Positions 17,417 through 25,726 of a stretch of DNA of 32,371 bases are shown here, in pieces. The DNA is from Gammaproteobacteria bacterium (GTDB taxonomy: Bacteria; Pseudomonadota; Gammaproteobacteria; Pseudomonadales; Pseudohongiellaceae). A model generated the notes under the pieces. That model worked only from the letters and a program-made list of their open reading frames with translations. It did not search any database and had not been told where the DNA came from. The translations under genes were made by a program, and so were the position numbers. Location of the stretch: positions 1-32,371 of the forward strand of contig JAURWS010000003.1 of assembly GCA_030654835.1 (NCBI GenBank). Reading direction: 5' to 3'. Every line of letters begins with the position of its first letter. Positions within the stretch are counted from its first letter, which is position 1.

Positions 17417-18105
17417 CACATCACTCCGAAAACTGAGCCAACACCGGCAGTCAACGCCATCGCCAATGCACCCCAACCGGTGACACGCGACGTCGCTCTC
17501 ACCATGGACGCACCGCCTGCCTTGGCGGACAGTGCGCCGAGAAGCGCCAGAAATACCAGCGAGGAAAGCGATACCGCCACAATCTGCAGCGAAGGGGGAA
17601 AGAGCATTATCACAAGCAGCGGAAGAAAGGCTCCCACTGCGAAGGTTAGAGCCGAAGAGATTGCCGCCTGCACAGGGCGGGCCTTGAGCGTCTCCGAAAT
17701 GCCCAGCTCATCTCGTGCATGCGCAGCGAGTGCATCCTTGGCTGTCAACTGCTTCGCCACATTGCGCGCCAGCTCGGCGTCCAAACCGCGATGAATGTAA
17801 ATATTGGTCAGCTCTTCAAGTTCATGCACGGGATCTTCTGCCAACTCTTTGCGCTCGCGATCCAGGTCGGAGTTTTCAGTATCCGCTTGCGAACTTACCG
17901 ACACATATTCGCCCGCCGCCATCGACATGGCGCCGGCAACGAGGCCCGCGATCCCGGCAACCATGACGGATTCGGAACTCGCACCTGCGGCCAGCACCCC
18001 GATTATCAGACTGGCGGTAGAAACAATGCCGTCATTCGCGCCAAGCACTGCTGCGCGCAACCAGCCGACCCGATCGGTCCGGTGTCTTTCGATATGTCTT
18101 GCCAT
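17416..18105 (-). CDS. VIT1/CCC1-family iron/manganese transporter
   Basis: This 229-residue membrane protein belongs to the VIT1/CCC1 family, which moves Fe2+ or Mn2+ out of the cytoplasm. The family start is clear: WLRAAVLGANDGIVSTASLIIGV, then AGLVAGAMSMAAGEYVSVSSQADTE with the conserved Met and Glu residues of the transport path, a cytoplasmic acidic helix region (DLDRERKELAEDPVHELEEL) and three C-terminal spans, ending in the GWGALAMALTAGVGSVFG segment. Length is normal. Its stop overlaps the start of the phospholipase-like gene, and the thiopurine methyltransferase gene ends 29 bp upstream. Confidence 0.93.
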   Translation of the reverse strand: MARHIERHRTDRVGWLRAAVLGANDGIVSTASLIIGVLAAGASSESVMVAGIAGLVAGAMSMAAGEYVSVSSQADTENSDLDRERKELAEDPVHELEELTNIYIHRGLDAELARNVAKQLTAKDALAAHARDELGISETLKARPVQAAISSALTFAVGAFLPLLVIMLFPPSLQIVAVSLSSLVFLALLGALSAKAGGASMVRATSRVTGWGALAMALTAGVGSVFGVM

Positions 18106-18134
18106 TGATCATTACCTGCTTGGTGGAATTCGAT

Positions 18135-18779
18135 TCAACAATGCGCCATTTGCAACGCCCAGACGGTTTCTGTGGCGGGCACCTTACCGCGCAATCCTCC
18201 CGGAACGTCATGCGTTTCCAACGGCCGCACGTCATAGGTGACGGAGTAGAGGCGCTTAATCTCGTCGGCATGCACGGAGAAGGGCGGGCCGTTCATGAGC
18301 TGCTGATTGTATTCGCAGCTGAGGAGCAGCTGCTGGGCGGCATCGGTAATATCGATCAGGTGCGCGGCATAACGCACACGCATCTCCATCGGCAACGCCA
18401 CCAGCGCCGCCCTGTCGTAGATCGCGTCAATGGGGCCGAGAAGCTTCGCAGACAGATCAAAAATATCGCCGACAAATATGCGAATGTTTCGGGACTGGTA
18501 GCACAAGTGTTTGCCCGCATCGGTAATCTCGGGCACGAGGCCAAGCTCGTCGAACAACGCCTTGATGGCCAGCTCACTCAGCTCGGCGCCAGTGACTCGA
18601 TAGCCTTCGTCGAGCAGCCACGCGATGTCGCGCGTCTTGCCACAAAGGGGCAGAAATACCCTCGCACCCGCCGCCATTTGCAGTTTGCCGAAGTGCTCTC
18701 GCAGTGAAGGATTAACCTCCTGCGCGTGAAACCCAATATCGCCCGCTGCCCACTTTTGATGCCAAAAACCTGCTTCCAT
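18135..18779 (-). CDS. tpm: Thiopurine S-methyltransferase
   Basis: This 214-residue SAM-dependent methyltransferase begins MEAGFWHQKWAAGDIGFH, the hallmark start of bacterial Tpm, which methylates thiopurines and, in relatives, selenium and tellurium compounds. The SAM-binding region VFLPLCGKTRDIAWLLDEGYRVTGAELSELA and IFVGDIFDL follow, then AIYDRAALVALPMEMR. GGAG lies a few bases before ATG 18779; an in-frame ATG at 18800 lacks such support. It is full length and part of the same-direction run, 43 bp after the TfoX-C gene. Confidence 0.94.
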   Translation of the reverse strand: MEAGFWHQKWAAGDIGFHAQEVNPSLREHFGKLQMAAGARVFLPLCGKTRDIAWLLDEGYRVTGAELSELAIKALFDELGLVPEITDAGKHLCYQSRNIRIFVGDIFDLSAKLLGPIDAIYDRAALVALPMEMRVRYAAHLIDITDAAQQLLLSCEYNQQLMNGPPFSVHADEIKRLYSVTYDVRPLETHDVPGGLRGKVPATETVWALQMAHC

Positions 18780-18822
18780 CTTTACTCCGAAATCGACCAA
18801 ACCAACAGCCAGGATTGGCTAG

Positions 18823-19095
18823 TCAGACATTTCTCTCACGCTCTTCCACCGCAAGCAAGAAGCTTGTCCGGTGCACACGTGCTACTTCCTGCCACGGCAT
18901 GCCCGTCAGTGCAGACTCCAGACCCCAAAGCAGGTTCAGACTGGTCCCCGCATTCGCCCGCTTGGTGCGGACATAGGCCTCCACAGCGCCAAGCTCACGC
19001 AATTGTGCAACGGTAGTGATTCCCGCGCGCGCTAGCATCTCCCGTGACTTTGGCCCCAGGCCTGGCAATTCAGCAATCTGCGTGACGTCACTCAC
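18823..19095 (-). CDS. TfoX C-terminal domain protein (helix-hairpin-helix)
   Basis: This 90-residue protein consists only of the TfoX/Sxy C-terminal domain: IAELPGLGPKSREMLARAGITTVAQLRELGAVEAY, a helix-hairpin-helix type segment, then NLLWGLESALTGMPWQEVA. Full TfoX/Sxy proteins are about 200 residues and activate competence genes together with CRP; stand-alone C-terminal domains are common and of unknown role. It lies 61 bp after rsgA in the same direction. Confidence 0.85.
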   Translation of the reverse strand: MSDVTQIAELPGLGPKSREMLARAGITTVAQLRELGAVEAYVRTKRANAGTSLNLLWGLESALTGMPWQEVARVHRTSFLLAVEERERNV

Positions 19096-19156
19096 TATGG
19101 GAGTCCCTTGATAAGATTAGTGACAATACCCAAGATAACCGACCAGACGGCTGAAG

Positions 19157-20254
19157 TCATGAGTCATGCCTGTCTCTCTTGTTCTTGGCCTTCATTGCAG
19201 AGTTGACGAACTTCCCGAACGCGCGGTCCTTCTTGCGCTTGTCTGTGTAGGACATTTCATGAAACTCCGATTCCTTCGTGAGCTTCAGATAATTCTGAAA
19301 TTGTTCCTCATTCAATTCATGTTGCTCTATCGCCTTTCGAACTGCACAGCCTGGCTCGTTGGCATGCCCGCAATCGTTGAAGCGACAACTCTTCGCAAGC
19401 TCACGTATCTCCGCGAAACTGTTGTCGATACCTTCGCTGAACCCCAGCATCCCCAGCTCACGCATGCCCGGCATGTCGATCAGCAACGCTTCCTCTTTCA
19501 ACAGTAGCAGCTGACGACGCGTGGTCGTGTGTCGACCTTCCCCTGTCCCGCTCACCGCGCCCGTCTCTAACTCAATCTTCAACCCCGTCTCCGACCCCGT
19601 GTCGCCCATCAGGCGATTGATGAGCGTCGTCTTGCCGACACCGGATGACCCGAGCAGGCAGTAGGTCTTGTCGGGAATCAAGCTGGCACGGATCTGTTCG
19701 ATGCCATCGCCGGTCACGTTGCTGAGAGAAATAATTCTGGCGTGAATCCCTGCCTGACGAATTCGCCCGATCAACTCGTCCAGCGCCTCGGCGCTTATCA
19801 GATCCGTCTTCGTAAAAAGCAAAACAGGTTCTATATGGCCCTCAGTCACCATCACCAGATAACGCTCAAGCCTGCGAACATTGAAATCGAAGTGGCAGGA
19901 TTGAACAATGAAAGCGACATCGACATTTGCCGCGATCATCTGGATGTCGACATTCTTCCCGGCAATTTTCCGTTTCAGAAATGATTTTCGTGGCAGGACA
20001 TGATGAATGGTGGCGTGAGACCCAGCGTCGAGATATTGCACGCAGACCCAATCGCCGACGCAGGGCAAATCGGCTGAAGACTCTGCGAGGTGCAGAAACT
20101 TTCCTGTCAGCTCGGCAGGCAGCTCGCCGTTTTCATTTCTGATGATATAGCGATCACGATCAACGGCCGTTACCCTGGCAAGAGACTCGCCTGGATACAA
20201 CTGATCGCGCTGATCTTTGAACCAGCTATCCAAACCAATCGCATTCAGCTCCAT
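19157..20254 (-). CDS. rsgA: Ribosome small-subunit-dependent GTPase RsgA
   Basis: This 365-residue circularly permuted GTPase assists late maturation of the 30S subunit. An N-terminal OB-fold (about 25-95) is followed by the permuted GTPase motifs G4 TKTD, G1 GSSGVGKTT and G3 DMPGMRE, and by the zinc-binding CRFNDCGHANEPGC near residues 290-305. A basic tail (KRKKDRAFGKF and AMKAKNKRDRH) ends the protein. All motifs are intact. It may be a second paralogue, since housekeeping rsgA is usually next to orn or psd, which are absent here. The RibD-like gene ends 18 bp upstream. Confidence 0.95.
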   Translation of the reverse strand: MELNAIGLDSWFKDQRDQLYPGESLARVTAVDRDRYIIRNENGELPAELTGKFLHLAESSADLPCVGDWVCVQYLDAGSHATIHHVLPRKSFLKRKIAGKNVDIQMIAANVDVAFIVQSCHFDFNVRRLERYLVMVTEGHIEPVLLFTKTDLISAEALDELIGRIRQAGIHARIISLSNVTGDGIEQIRASLIPDKTYCLLGSSGVGKTTLINRLMGDTGSETGLKIELETGAVSGTGEGRHTTTRRQLLLLKEEALLIDMPGMRELGMLGFSEGIDNSFAEIRELAKSCRFNDCGHANEPGCAVRKAIEQHELNEEQFQNYLKLTKESEFHEMSYTDKRKKDRAFGKFVNSAMKAKNKRDRHDS

Positions 20255-20272
20255 AAGTGTTCTGTGCTTGCC

Positions 20273-20863
20273 TCACAATTTGTGAATCGCCACGCCGCAC
20301 GGCTTCAATTCATAGCAAAGCCCCACCATACCACTCTTGTAGGCCTTGACCTCTTTCAAATGCAGAGCGACGTCTCTATCCAGCTTTTCAAAGAACTGCA
20401 CTCCATCGCCGATCAGAACCGGCAGGATCGAATAGCGCAGCTCGTCAGCCAGTCCGAGACGCAAACATTCGCCAGACACCGCTCCGCCGCCCACAAACCA
20501 GATACTGCCGAACGCTGGCCGCAGCCGCACGTTGACGAGCTGCGCAAGATCGCCTGAGTAGAATTCGACAGTGTCCCTGATGCGCGGAAGATCGCGAGTG
20601 GTGAGGACGAAAGTGGGCTTGTCGCCATACGCCCACCCGAAGCCCTGCGCTGCAAAGTTCAACGCGGTCTCGTAAGTTCGCGAGCCCATGACATAGCAGT
20701 CGATAGTCTTGAGAAACGCCTCGACGAACTCCGGGTCCATCGTCTCGCCATCCGGGAATTCGTCGGTGGTTTCGAGCCAGTCGACTCGCCCGTCTTTGCG
20801 GGCGATGAAGCCGTCGAGGCTGGCGGCCATGTGGATTGTGACGCGGGAATCAGGGCTTGGCAT
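20273..20863 (-). CDS. RibD C-terminal / dihydrofolate-reductase-like protein
   Basis: This 196-residue protein has the DHFR-like reductase fold seen in the C-terminal domain of RibD and in many stand-alone proteins of unknown substrate. It begins VTIHMAASLDGFIARKDGRVDWL, then YVMGSRTYETAL (NADPH-binding region), PTFVLTTRDLP and IWFVGGGAVSGECLRLGLADELRYSILPVLIGDG, all typical. It is neither FolA nor full RibD. It lies between the GFA gene (72 bp upstream) and rsgA (18 bp downstream) in the same direction. Confidence 0.9.
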   Translation of the reverse strand: MPSPDSRVTIHMAASLDGFIARKDGRVDWLETTDEFPDGETMDPEFVEAFLKTIDCYVMGSRTYETALNFAAQGFGWAYGDKPTFVLTTRDLPRIRDTVEFYSGDLAQLVNVRLRPAFGSIWFVGGGAVSGECLRLGLADELRYSILPVLIGDGVQFFEKLDRDVALHLKEVKAYKSGMVGLCYELKPCGVAIHKL

Positions 20864-20935
20864 ATTGCTCTCTCCTGAAATAGGAATACGAAATGATCGG
20901 ACATTACTAACCGCAGGGGAACCACCGCATTAACG

Positions 20936-21322
20936 CTATGGTACAGGCTTGCTCTTGCTGGCGAGCTTCGCGCCATGGGCTTCCCAGTTATCACCGTCAA
21001 AGCTCACTATCGTCACCTGATCAGGTTGTGTCGCCAGGCATCGAAGATTGACATCCACGCCATCAGGGTTGGAGCGTGGAATGTAGAAGGACTTGATGCC
21101 GCAGACTCTGCAGAATTTGTGCTCCGCCACTCCTGTATTGAATCTGTAGGTCGTCAGTGTGTCCGCGCCGGACAGCAATCGAAAACTCTGCAGCGGCACA
21201 ATCAGATGCAGAAAGCCTGTCTTCCGACAAATCGAACAATTGCAGTCTTCCACTTCTACTGACTCTGGCGCCTCAACCTCAAACTTTATGGCACCGCAAT
21301 GACATCCACCCCGGTAAATCAA
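20936..21322 (-). CDS. GFA/CENP-V family zinc protein
   Basis: This protein of about 128 residues has the zinc fold of glutathione-dependent formaldehyde-activating enzyme: GGCHCGAIKFEVEAP, CNCSICRKTGFLHLIVP and FCRVCGIKSFYIPRSNPDG. Substrate is unknown for most members. The start is taken as TTG 21322, since GAGAGGAG lies seven bases upstream and the codon overlaps the stop of the EamA gene by four bases (TTGA); the longer in-frame sequence only reads antisense-like parts of that gene. Confidence 0.85.
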   Translation of the reverse strand: MIYRGGCHCGAIKFEVEAPESVEVEDCNCSICRKTGFLHLIVPLQSFRLLSGADTLTTYRFNTGVAEHKFCRVCGIKSFYIPRSNPDGVDVNLRCLATQPDQVTIVSFDGDNWEAHGAKLASKSKPVP

Positions 21323-22242
21323 GGCACCACTCCTCTCACTCTCATAGACTTGCGCGGCAATCCGAACGTCGTGATAGCCAGCCCGCACAGCACCGCGAGG
21401 CAACCACCCCATTGCAGCCAGGACAGATGCTCATCGAGCACGACACTGGCGGTTAGGAGCCCCGTCACCGGCACCAGCAGGGATAACGGCGCCACGCTCG
21501 CGGTTGGGTAGCGGGAGAGCAGGCTGCTCCATGCCCCGAATCCGAACAGTGTCGCGCAAAAAGAAAGGTAGAAGAAGACGAGAATTGATGCAACGTCGAT
21601 ATGGCTCACTGCCACCTTCATGGTCTGTAGTGAATCGAGCTGCAATGCCAGCACAAGCAACGGAATCGGCGGCACCAGGCTCGACCACACGACGAGGCTG
21701 AACATGTTCACGCTCTCACCGCGTTGCATAGCCGCCACCGACGCTTTGCGCACGATGATGTTAGAGCCTCCCCAGAATGCGGCTCCCGCCAGACACAGCA
21801 ACAGTGCTCCCAGTGGCAAAGCAGCGAAGCCCGGGCCGCTGCCGCCCTGTGCAATCAGAAACAGACCACAGGCCGCCACCACGACGCCGATCACTTGCGA
21901 AGTCGAGACAGATTCCTTTAGAAATATCGCAGCCAATGCGAGCGTGAAGAATGCCTGCGACTGCAGCACCACCGATGCCAAGCCGGCTGGCATGCCAATG
22001 TGCATGGCATAAAAGAGACAACCAAACTGGCCCACTCCGACCAGCAACCCATAACCAATCAGGTAGCGCAACTCAATGGCAGGACGGCGCACAAAGAACA
22101 CCGCCGGAACCGCCGCCAGCGCAAAACGCATGGCCGCAAGCAGCATCGGAGGGACGCCATCCAGCCCCAGCCTGATGACGGTGAAACTGGCGCCCCAGAT
22201 CGTAACGACCAAAAGGGCCAAGCCCATATCGCGGTTTGTCAT
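21319..22242 (-). CDS. EamA/DMT-superfamily transporter
   Basis: This 307-residue inner-membrane protein has about ten hydrophobic spans in two EamA halves. It starts MTNRDMGLALLVVTIWGASF with the typical GxxxF-like first helix; the second half opens GALLLCLAGAAFWGGSNIIVRKA. The segment LSLLVPVTGLLTASVVLDEHLSWLQWGGCLAVLCGL is characteristic. Such proteins usually export amino acids or metabolites; the substrate cannot be told. It follows the ABM-like gene by 15 bp and is coupled to the GFA gene by a 4-nt overlap. Confidence 0.93.
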   Translation of the reverse strand: MTNRDMGLALLVVTIWGASFTVIRLGLDGVPPMLLAAMRFALAAVPAVFFVRRPAIELRYLIGYGLLVGVGQFGCLFYAMHIGMPAGLASVVLQSQAFFTLALAAIFLKESVSTSQVIGVVVAACGLFLIAQGGSGPGFAALPLGALLLCLAGAAFWGGSNIIVRKASVAAMQRGESVNMFSLVVWSSLVPPIPLLVLALQLDSLQTMKVAVSHIDVASILVFFYLSFCATLFGFGAWSSLLSRYPTASVAPLSLLVPVTGLLTASVVLDEHLSWLQWGGCLAVLCGLAITTFGLPRKSMRVRGVVP

Positions 22243-22257
22243 CGGTGTGCGTCGCCC

Positions 22258-22539
22258 CTAGCGAGTACCCGCCTCGAGGAGATCAAGGTAAATGAATTCC
22301 GGTGCTTTGACACCCGCCTTCCTGCGAATCTCTTCCACCTCGGCTGATTGGAAAAAATTCCTGGCGTGCCCGTGTGATTTCCATCTTGAGAAGTGTACGA
22401 CCTTGTTCGGGTCCAGCTCATATTTGAGAACTTGATACTCGAATTCTCCCGCGTCTCGCAGAATCCCGGCAGCATTGTCGAAAGCCTGCTTCCAGACTGC
22501 GTAATCTTTCACCTCGTGGATAATCAACACATACTGCAT
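22258..22539 (-). CDS. Small ABM/dimeric alpha-beta-barrel-like protein
   Basis: This 93-residue protein begins MQYVLIIHEVKDYAVWKQAFDNAA and contains VVHFSRWKSHGHARNFFQSAEVEEIRRKAGV, the pattern of small ferredoxin-like dimeric barrels (antibiotic biosynthesis monooxygenase or related). It is a common stand-alone family with no fixed function. It lies 21 bp after the methyltransferase gene and 15 bp before the EamA gene, so it is probably in one transcript. Confidence 0.75.
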   Translation of the reverse strand: MQYVLIIHEVKDYAVWKQAFDNAAGILRDAGEFEYQVLKYELDPNKVVHFSRWKSHGHARNFFQSAEVEEIRRKAGVKAPEFIYLDLLEAGTR

Positions 22540-22560
22540 TTCAACCCCGGCTTACTTCTA

Positions 22561-23184
22561 TCATGTTGCACGATACAACGCCCTGCCACCCTTGACGAGA
22601 ATTTCTGAAACTGTAAAACCTGCAGACTCCAGGCAGGAACGCTGTTCGGCCAGAGACATGTATAGCTGATCATTCTGCATCGCTCTTTCACCAAAGTAGT
22701 GATCAGCGACCAGATACACTCCCCCGGCACGCAGCAGCCCCTTGACCTGCGCGTGGAGAGCAGCAGCATATCTCTTATGCCTCAATTCATGAACCGCCTG
22801 ATTGGTAATCACTGCGTCAAACTGGCCTAATCCGACCTCCCACCCTGACTCCTTGAAGCTGCGCTCAACGAAAGTCACGCTGCCAGGATTGTCAATCAAA
22901 CGATGGCGCGCGAGTTCATGCATCGCCGAAGAATAGTCGAGCAGCGTCAGCTGCGCGCCTGGGATTTTCGAAAGCACGTGATGTGCTAAGAATCCCGGCC
23001 CTGATCCCAATTCAAGAATCCGAATGGCAGGCTTGTCGATTGCCTTCAGCTCATCCGCGAACACAGCGAAAAAATCCTCTCGATATGGACGCAGCATGGC
23101 CTTGCTCTCCCATTCCTGAGCATCGCGCATGGTGAGAAAGTCGATAGGGGTTGGGACGTCAGCGGGTTCCCTATTGCTCATCAT
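22561..23184 (-). CDS. Class I SAM-dependent methyltransferase
   Basis: This 207-residue enzyme has motif I IRILELGSGPGFLAHHVL, an acidic end of strand two in LTLLDYSSAMHELAR and motif IV QFDAVITNQAVHELRHK, followed by LLRAGGVYLVADH. The substrate is not evident. Its ATG overlaps the stop of the esterase gene by four bases (ATGA at 23181-23184), so the two are coupled. Confidence 0.9.
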   Translation of the reverse strand: MMSNREPADVPTPIDFLTMRDAQEWESKAMLRPYREDFFAVFADELKAIDKPAIRILELGSGPGFLAHHVLSKIPGAQLTLLDYSSAMHELARHRLIDNPGSVTFVERSFKESGWEVGLGQFDAVITNQAVHELRHKRYAAALHAQVKGLLRAGGVYLVADHYFGERAMQNDQLYMSLAEQRSCLESAGFTVSEILVKGGRALYRAT

Positions 23185-24179
23185 GGCTCCGGATAAACCC
23201 CCGCCTTCTCGAACTGCCCAATATGGAACTCAAGACTGAACGGTATCCGACTTCCAAAGAATGCATCATCGTGTTTTCCACCAGGAACAGAGACAAATTT
23301 ATGTTGCAGGCTCAGCTCTTTCAACCGCTGTTCGAAATGAAGCGCCATCTGGTAAAAGCCAAACTCGTCTTCCGTGCCACTATCAAAGTAGATAGCCAAT
23401 TCATCGGGCTGTAGAGCCCCCAGCAGTGAGTAAGGGTCGTACTGCTTCCAGCCTTCTATATCCAGGCCGAACATGGCCTCCCACTCTTCGAACCCGGGAC
23501 GATGCTCGATAGTCGTCAGCACCTTTCCGTTGCCGGGCAAATAGAGCATGGACACACCACCAGAGTGCGCAGCAACGGAAGAGAACAAGTCTTTGTGTCT
23601 CAGGGCAAGATGCATTGCAGCGAGGCCTCCGGCAGACTCGCCAACGATGCTGCGAGCTTGTTTGGTGGCATTGGTTCGGTACGCGCCATCGATATAAGGC
23701 ACTATCTCCTCGACCATGTAACGTTCGTAATTGGGTGTGCGGACACAAAATTCCTGCCGGGGTTCTTGCGCATTGCGGGCAGGAGAGACGTCGTTCATGC
23801 ACTCATTATAATCAACGGGCGTGACAGAATTTACATACGCCCCTCTGTCGCCATCCGGCATGACAATAATGGCCTGAAGATTCAGGCTGTCAGCGACTTT
23901 CTTCACATCAAGCCCGGGAGACAACCAGGCATCTTCATTCACGCCCCAACCGTGCACAAGATAGATCACCGGGTAGCGCAAATCGCTATCGGCATACCCC
24001 TCGGGAAGATAGATATTGAAGCGCTTTGCAACTCCCAGAGCGGAAGATTCGATAACCCCGCTCGTCACAGTTCCTTCAGCGGAGGGCATGATACCGGCCG
24101 GATCTGAATGATGAGGCAGCCCTCCGGTACAACCAGCCAGGACCAGAACAAGCAATGTCTGAATCAGTCGATAGACCAT
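23181..24179 (-). CDS. Lipoprotein esterase of the esterase D / alpha-beta hydrolase type
   Basis: This 332-residue protein has a lipoprotein signal ending LVLVLAGC (Cys17). The hydrolase domain shows an oxyanion region VIYLVHGWGVNEDAW, nucleophile motif GESAGG (Ser182), a likely Asp in DSGTEDEFGF and His in GGKHDDAFF. It resembles the esterase D/putative esterase family of carboxylesterases such as feruloyl esterase-like enzymes. Acting from the membrane surface in the periplasm is likely. It sits 7 bp after the GNAT gene and overlaps the methyltransferase gene. Confidence 0.9.
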   Translation of the reverse strand: MVYRLIQTLLVLVLAGCTGGLPHHSDPAGIMPSAEGTVTSGVIESSALGVAKRFNIYLPEGYADSDLRYPVIYLVHGWGVNEDAWLSPGLDVKKVADSLNLQAIIVMPDGDRGAYVNSVTPVDYNECMNDVSPARNAQEPRQEFCVRTPNYERYMVEEIVPYIDGAYRTNATKQARSIVGESAGGLAAMHLALRHKDLFSSVAAHSGGVSMLYLPGNGKVLTTIEHRPGFEEWEAMFGLDIEGWKQYDPYSLLGALQPDELAIYFDSGTEDEFGFYQMALHFEQRLKELSLQHKFVSVPGGKHDDAFFGSRIPFSLEFHIGQFEKAGVYPEP

Positions 24180-24186
24180 CTATGGC

Positions 24187-24774
24187 TCACAATATTATCT
24201 CTCTCGAAGAGGCGACCGCATAAACGCAGGTGTTGCACAATACTCCAGAAGGGGTGATGTCCTCATTACGAAGAACTCCCTCCAACTGCATACCGGACGC
24301 TTCGCACACCGCTCGACTGGCAACATTTCTTTCATCCGTGAGCGCATCAACCCGATTCGCCCCCAGATCAGAAATCGCGTACCGAATCAACCGCGAGATT
24401 GCCTCCGTAGTGTAGCCGTTCCCTTGCCGAGTTGCGCGGCACCAGAAGCCAATTTCGAATTTCGGCACTTTCCAGTTAATGCCGTGAAGACTCGTGCTCG
24501 CAACAAAGGTGCCCGCATGATCAAACACAAGGAAGACGAAGGAGGTTCTTTTGAGGAAAGCTGCTGCGCTTTCGCGGCAGAAAATTTCAGATGCCTCGAC
24601 TGAGGGTTCCGCCAGAGCCCACGGCAGAGATGCTGGCCAAGCGCGCAACTGTTGAAGACTCTCAACTACAGCCTCATGCACAGCGGCACCATCGCCTTCA
24701 CGCGGGCAGCGCAGATACAGACGCTCAGTTGTCAGTTCGGAGCTGACATTGCGAAGGATTGGGGCGGCTTGCAT
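24187..24774 (-). CDS. RimJ/RimL-type GNAT N-acetyltransferase
   Basis: This protein of about 195 residues starts with LTTERLYLRCPREGDGAAVHEAV, the usual opening of the RimJ/RimL branch, then FEIGFWCRATRQGNGYTTEAISRLIRYAI, the acetyl-CoA-binding region, and NRVDALTDERNVASRAVCEASGMQLEGVLRNE. Substrate unknown. ATG 24774 is chosen since it follows the DUF202 stop by eight bases and has AGGTG upstream; the in-frame ATG at 24792 lies inside that gene. Confidence 0.9.
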   Translation of the reverse strand: MQAAPILRNVSSELTTERLYLRCPREGDGAAVHEAVVESLQQLRAWPASLPWALAEPSVEASEIFCRESAAAFLKRTSFVFLVFDHAGTFVASTSLHGINWKVPKFEIGFWCRATRQGNGYTTEAISRLIRYAISDLGANRVDALTDERNVASRAVCEASGMQLEGVLRNEDITPSGVLCNTCVYAVASSREIIL

Positions 24775-24781
24775 ATGACAC

Positions 24782-25147
24782 CTACTGCGCATACAACGCT
24801 ACGACCAAAGCCAGACCCAATAGCGCGACAACGATATTTACAACGAGCCCCCACCGAGGACGATAGCCTTCCGGGAATTCGGCCTGTGTGAGGGTTTTCA
24901 ATATCGCCGCATATTGATAAGAGGACACGGCAGCGCAAATGGCGCCAAGAATGATAAAGCACATGCCGAGAAAGAATGTGCTCGAATGCAAAGAGTCGCG
25001 CGATGATGTCTGTTCAATCGCCCTGATCAAGAGGCCAGTGCGCTCTACTACAAAACCAAAGGCAATCAACCCTATGCTGGTTCTATTCCAGGCGAGCAGG
25101 GTGCGTTCTGCAGCAAACAGGACTCGGGGGTCCTTGAGATCGGACAT
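24782..25147 (-). CDS. DUF202 (YidH-like) inner-membrane protein
   Basis: This 121-residue protein begins LKDPRVLFAAERTLLAWNRTSIGLIAFGFVVER, the DUF202 signature, with three hydrophobic spans ending in VVNIVVALLGLALVVALYAQ. Function is unknown. It is the first gene of the tightly spaced run that continues leftward to about 17 kb. Confidence 0.92.
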   Translation of the reverse strand: MSDLKDPRVLFAAERTLLAWNRTSIGLIAFGFVVERTGLLIRAIEQTSSRDSLHSSTFFLGMCFIILGAICAAVSSYQYAAILKTLTQAEFPEGYRPRWGLVVNIVVALLGLALVVALYAQ

Positions 25148-25207
25148 AATCTCTCCTTCACAATTTTTTATGCGGATATTTTCCTTGTTCGATTGCTCAA
25201 GGGTAGC

Positions 25208-25681
25208 TCAACTAAATTGCTTTGACAGTTTAGTGGAAAACTTTCCAAAACCTAGTGCGGAATAGAACTTCTCAGCGCTCGCGTTGTAAGCCATTACCTC
25301 AAGGAAGGCTTCGGCAGCACCCATGCCACAACTGACAGATACAGCCGACTCCACTAGAGCCCGACCAATTCCTTGTCCTCGTGCACTTTGCTCCACAACA
25401 ATAGTGGAAATTTGGAGCTTCTTCTTCGGGACAAGATAGGATGACTTGCCGCTGTCCACTACTCGACCGGCGATGAATCCGACAGCGACATCCCCGTCTT
25501 CCGCTACCAATAGAATCCCGCGTTCATCCTTGTCAAATGCACACCAATGCTCCCAGTCACCTCCATTCCCATCCGGTTCTTTGAAGTCATTGGGCATATT
25601 TTCAAAATGCTCCTGGTTGATTTGGTCGGACAGGATACAAATCAGCTGCTTGTCTTCCGGTTTTAATTTTCTGATGATCAT
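25208..25681 (-). CDS. GNAT-family N-acetyltransferase
   Basis: This protein of about 157 residues begins MIIRKLKPEDKQLI. The acetyl-CoA motif is LQISTIVVEQSARGQGIGRALVESAV (QxxGxG/A as ARGQGIGRAL), followed by AFLEVMAYNASAEKFYSALGF, the typical end. Substrate unknown. An in-frame ATG ten codons upstream (25711) is possible but lies outside family homology. The SIS gene ends 45 bp upstream in the same direction. Confidence 0.88.
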   Translation of the reverse strand: MIIRKLKPEDKQLICILSDQINQEHFENMPNDFKEPDGNGGDWEHWCAFDKDERGILLVAEDGDVAVGFIAGRVVDSGKSSYLVPKKKLQISTIVVEQSARGQGIGRALVESAVSVSCGMGAAEAFLEVMAYNASAEKFYSALGFGKFSTKLSKQFS

Positions 25682-25726
25682 GCGTAAATCTCTAAGTGCC
25701 TCTGGTGCCAAGCCAGGCGGCGAGTC

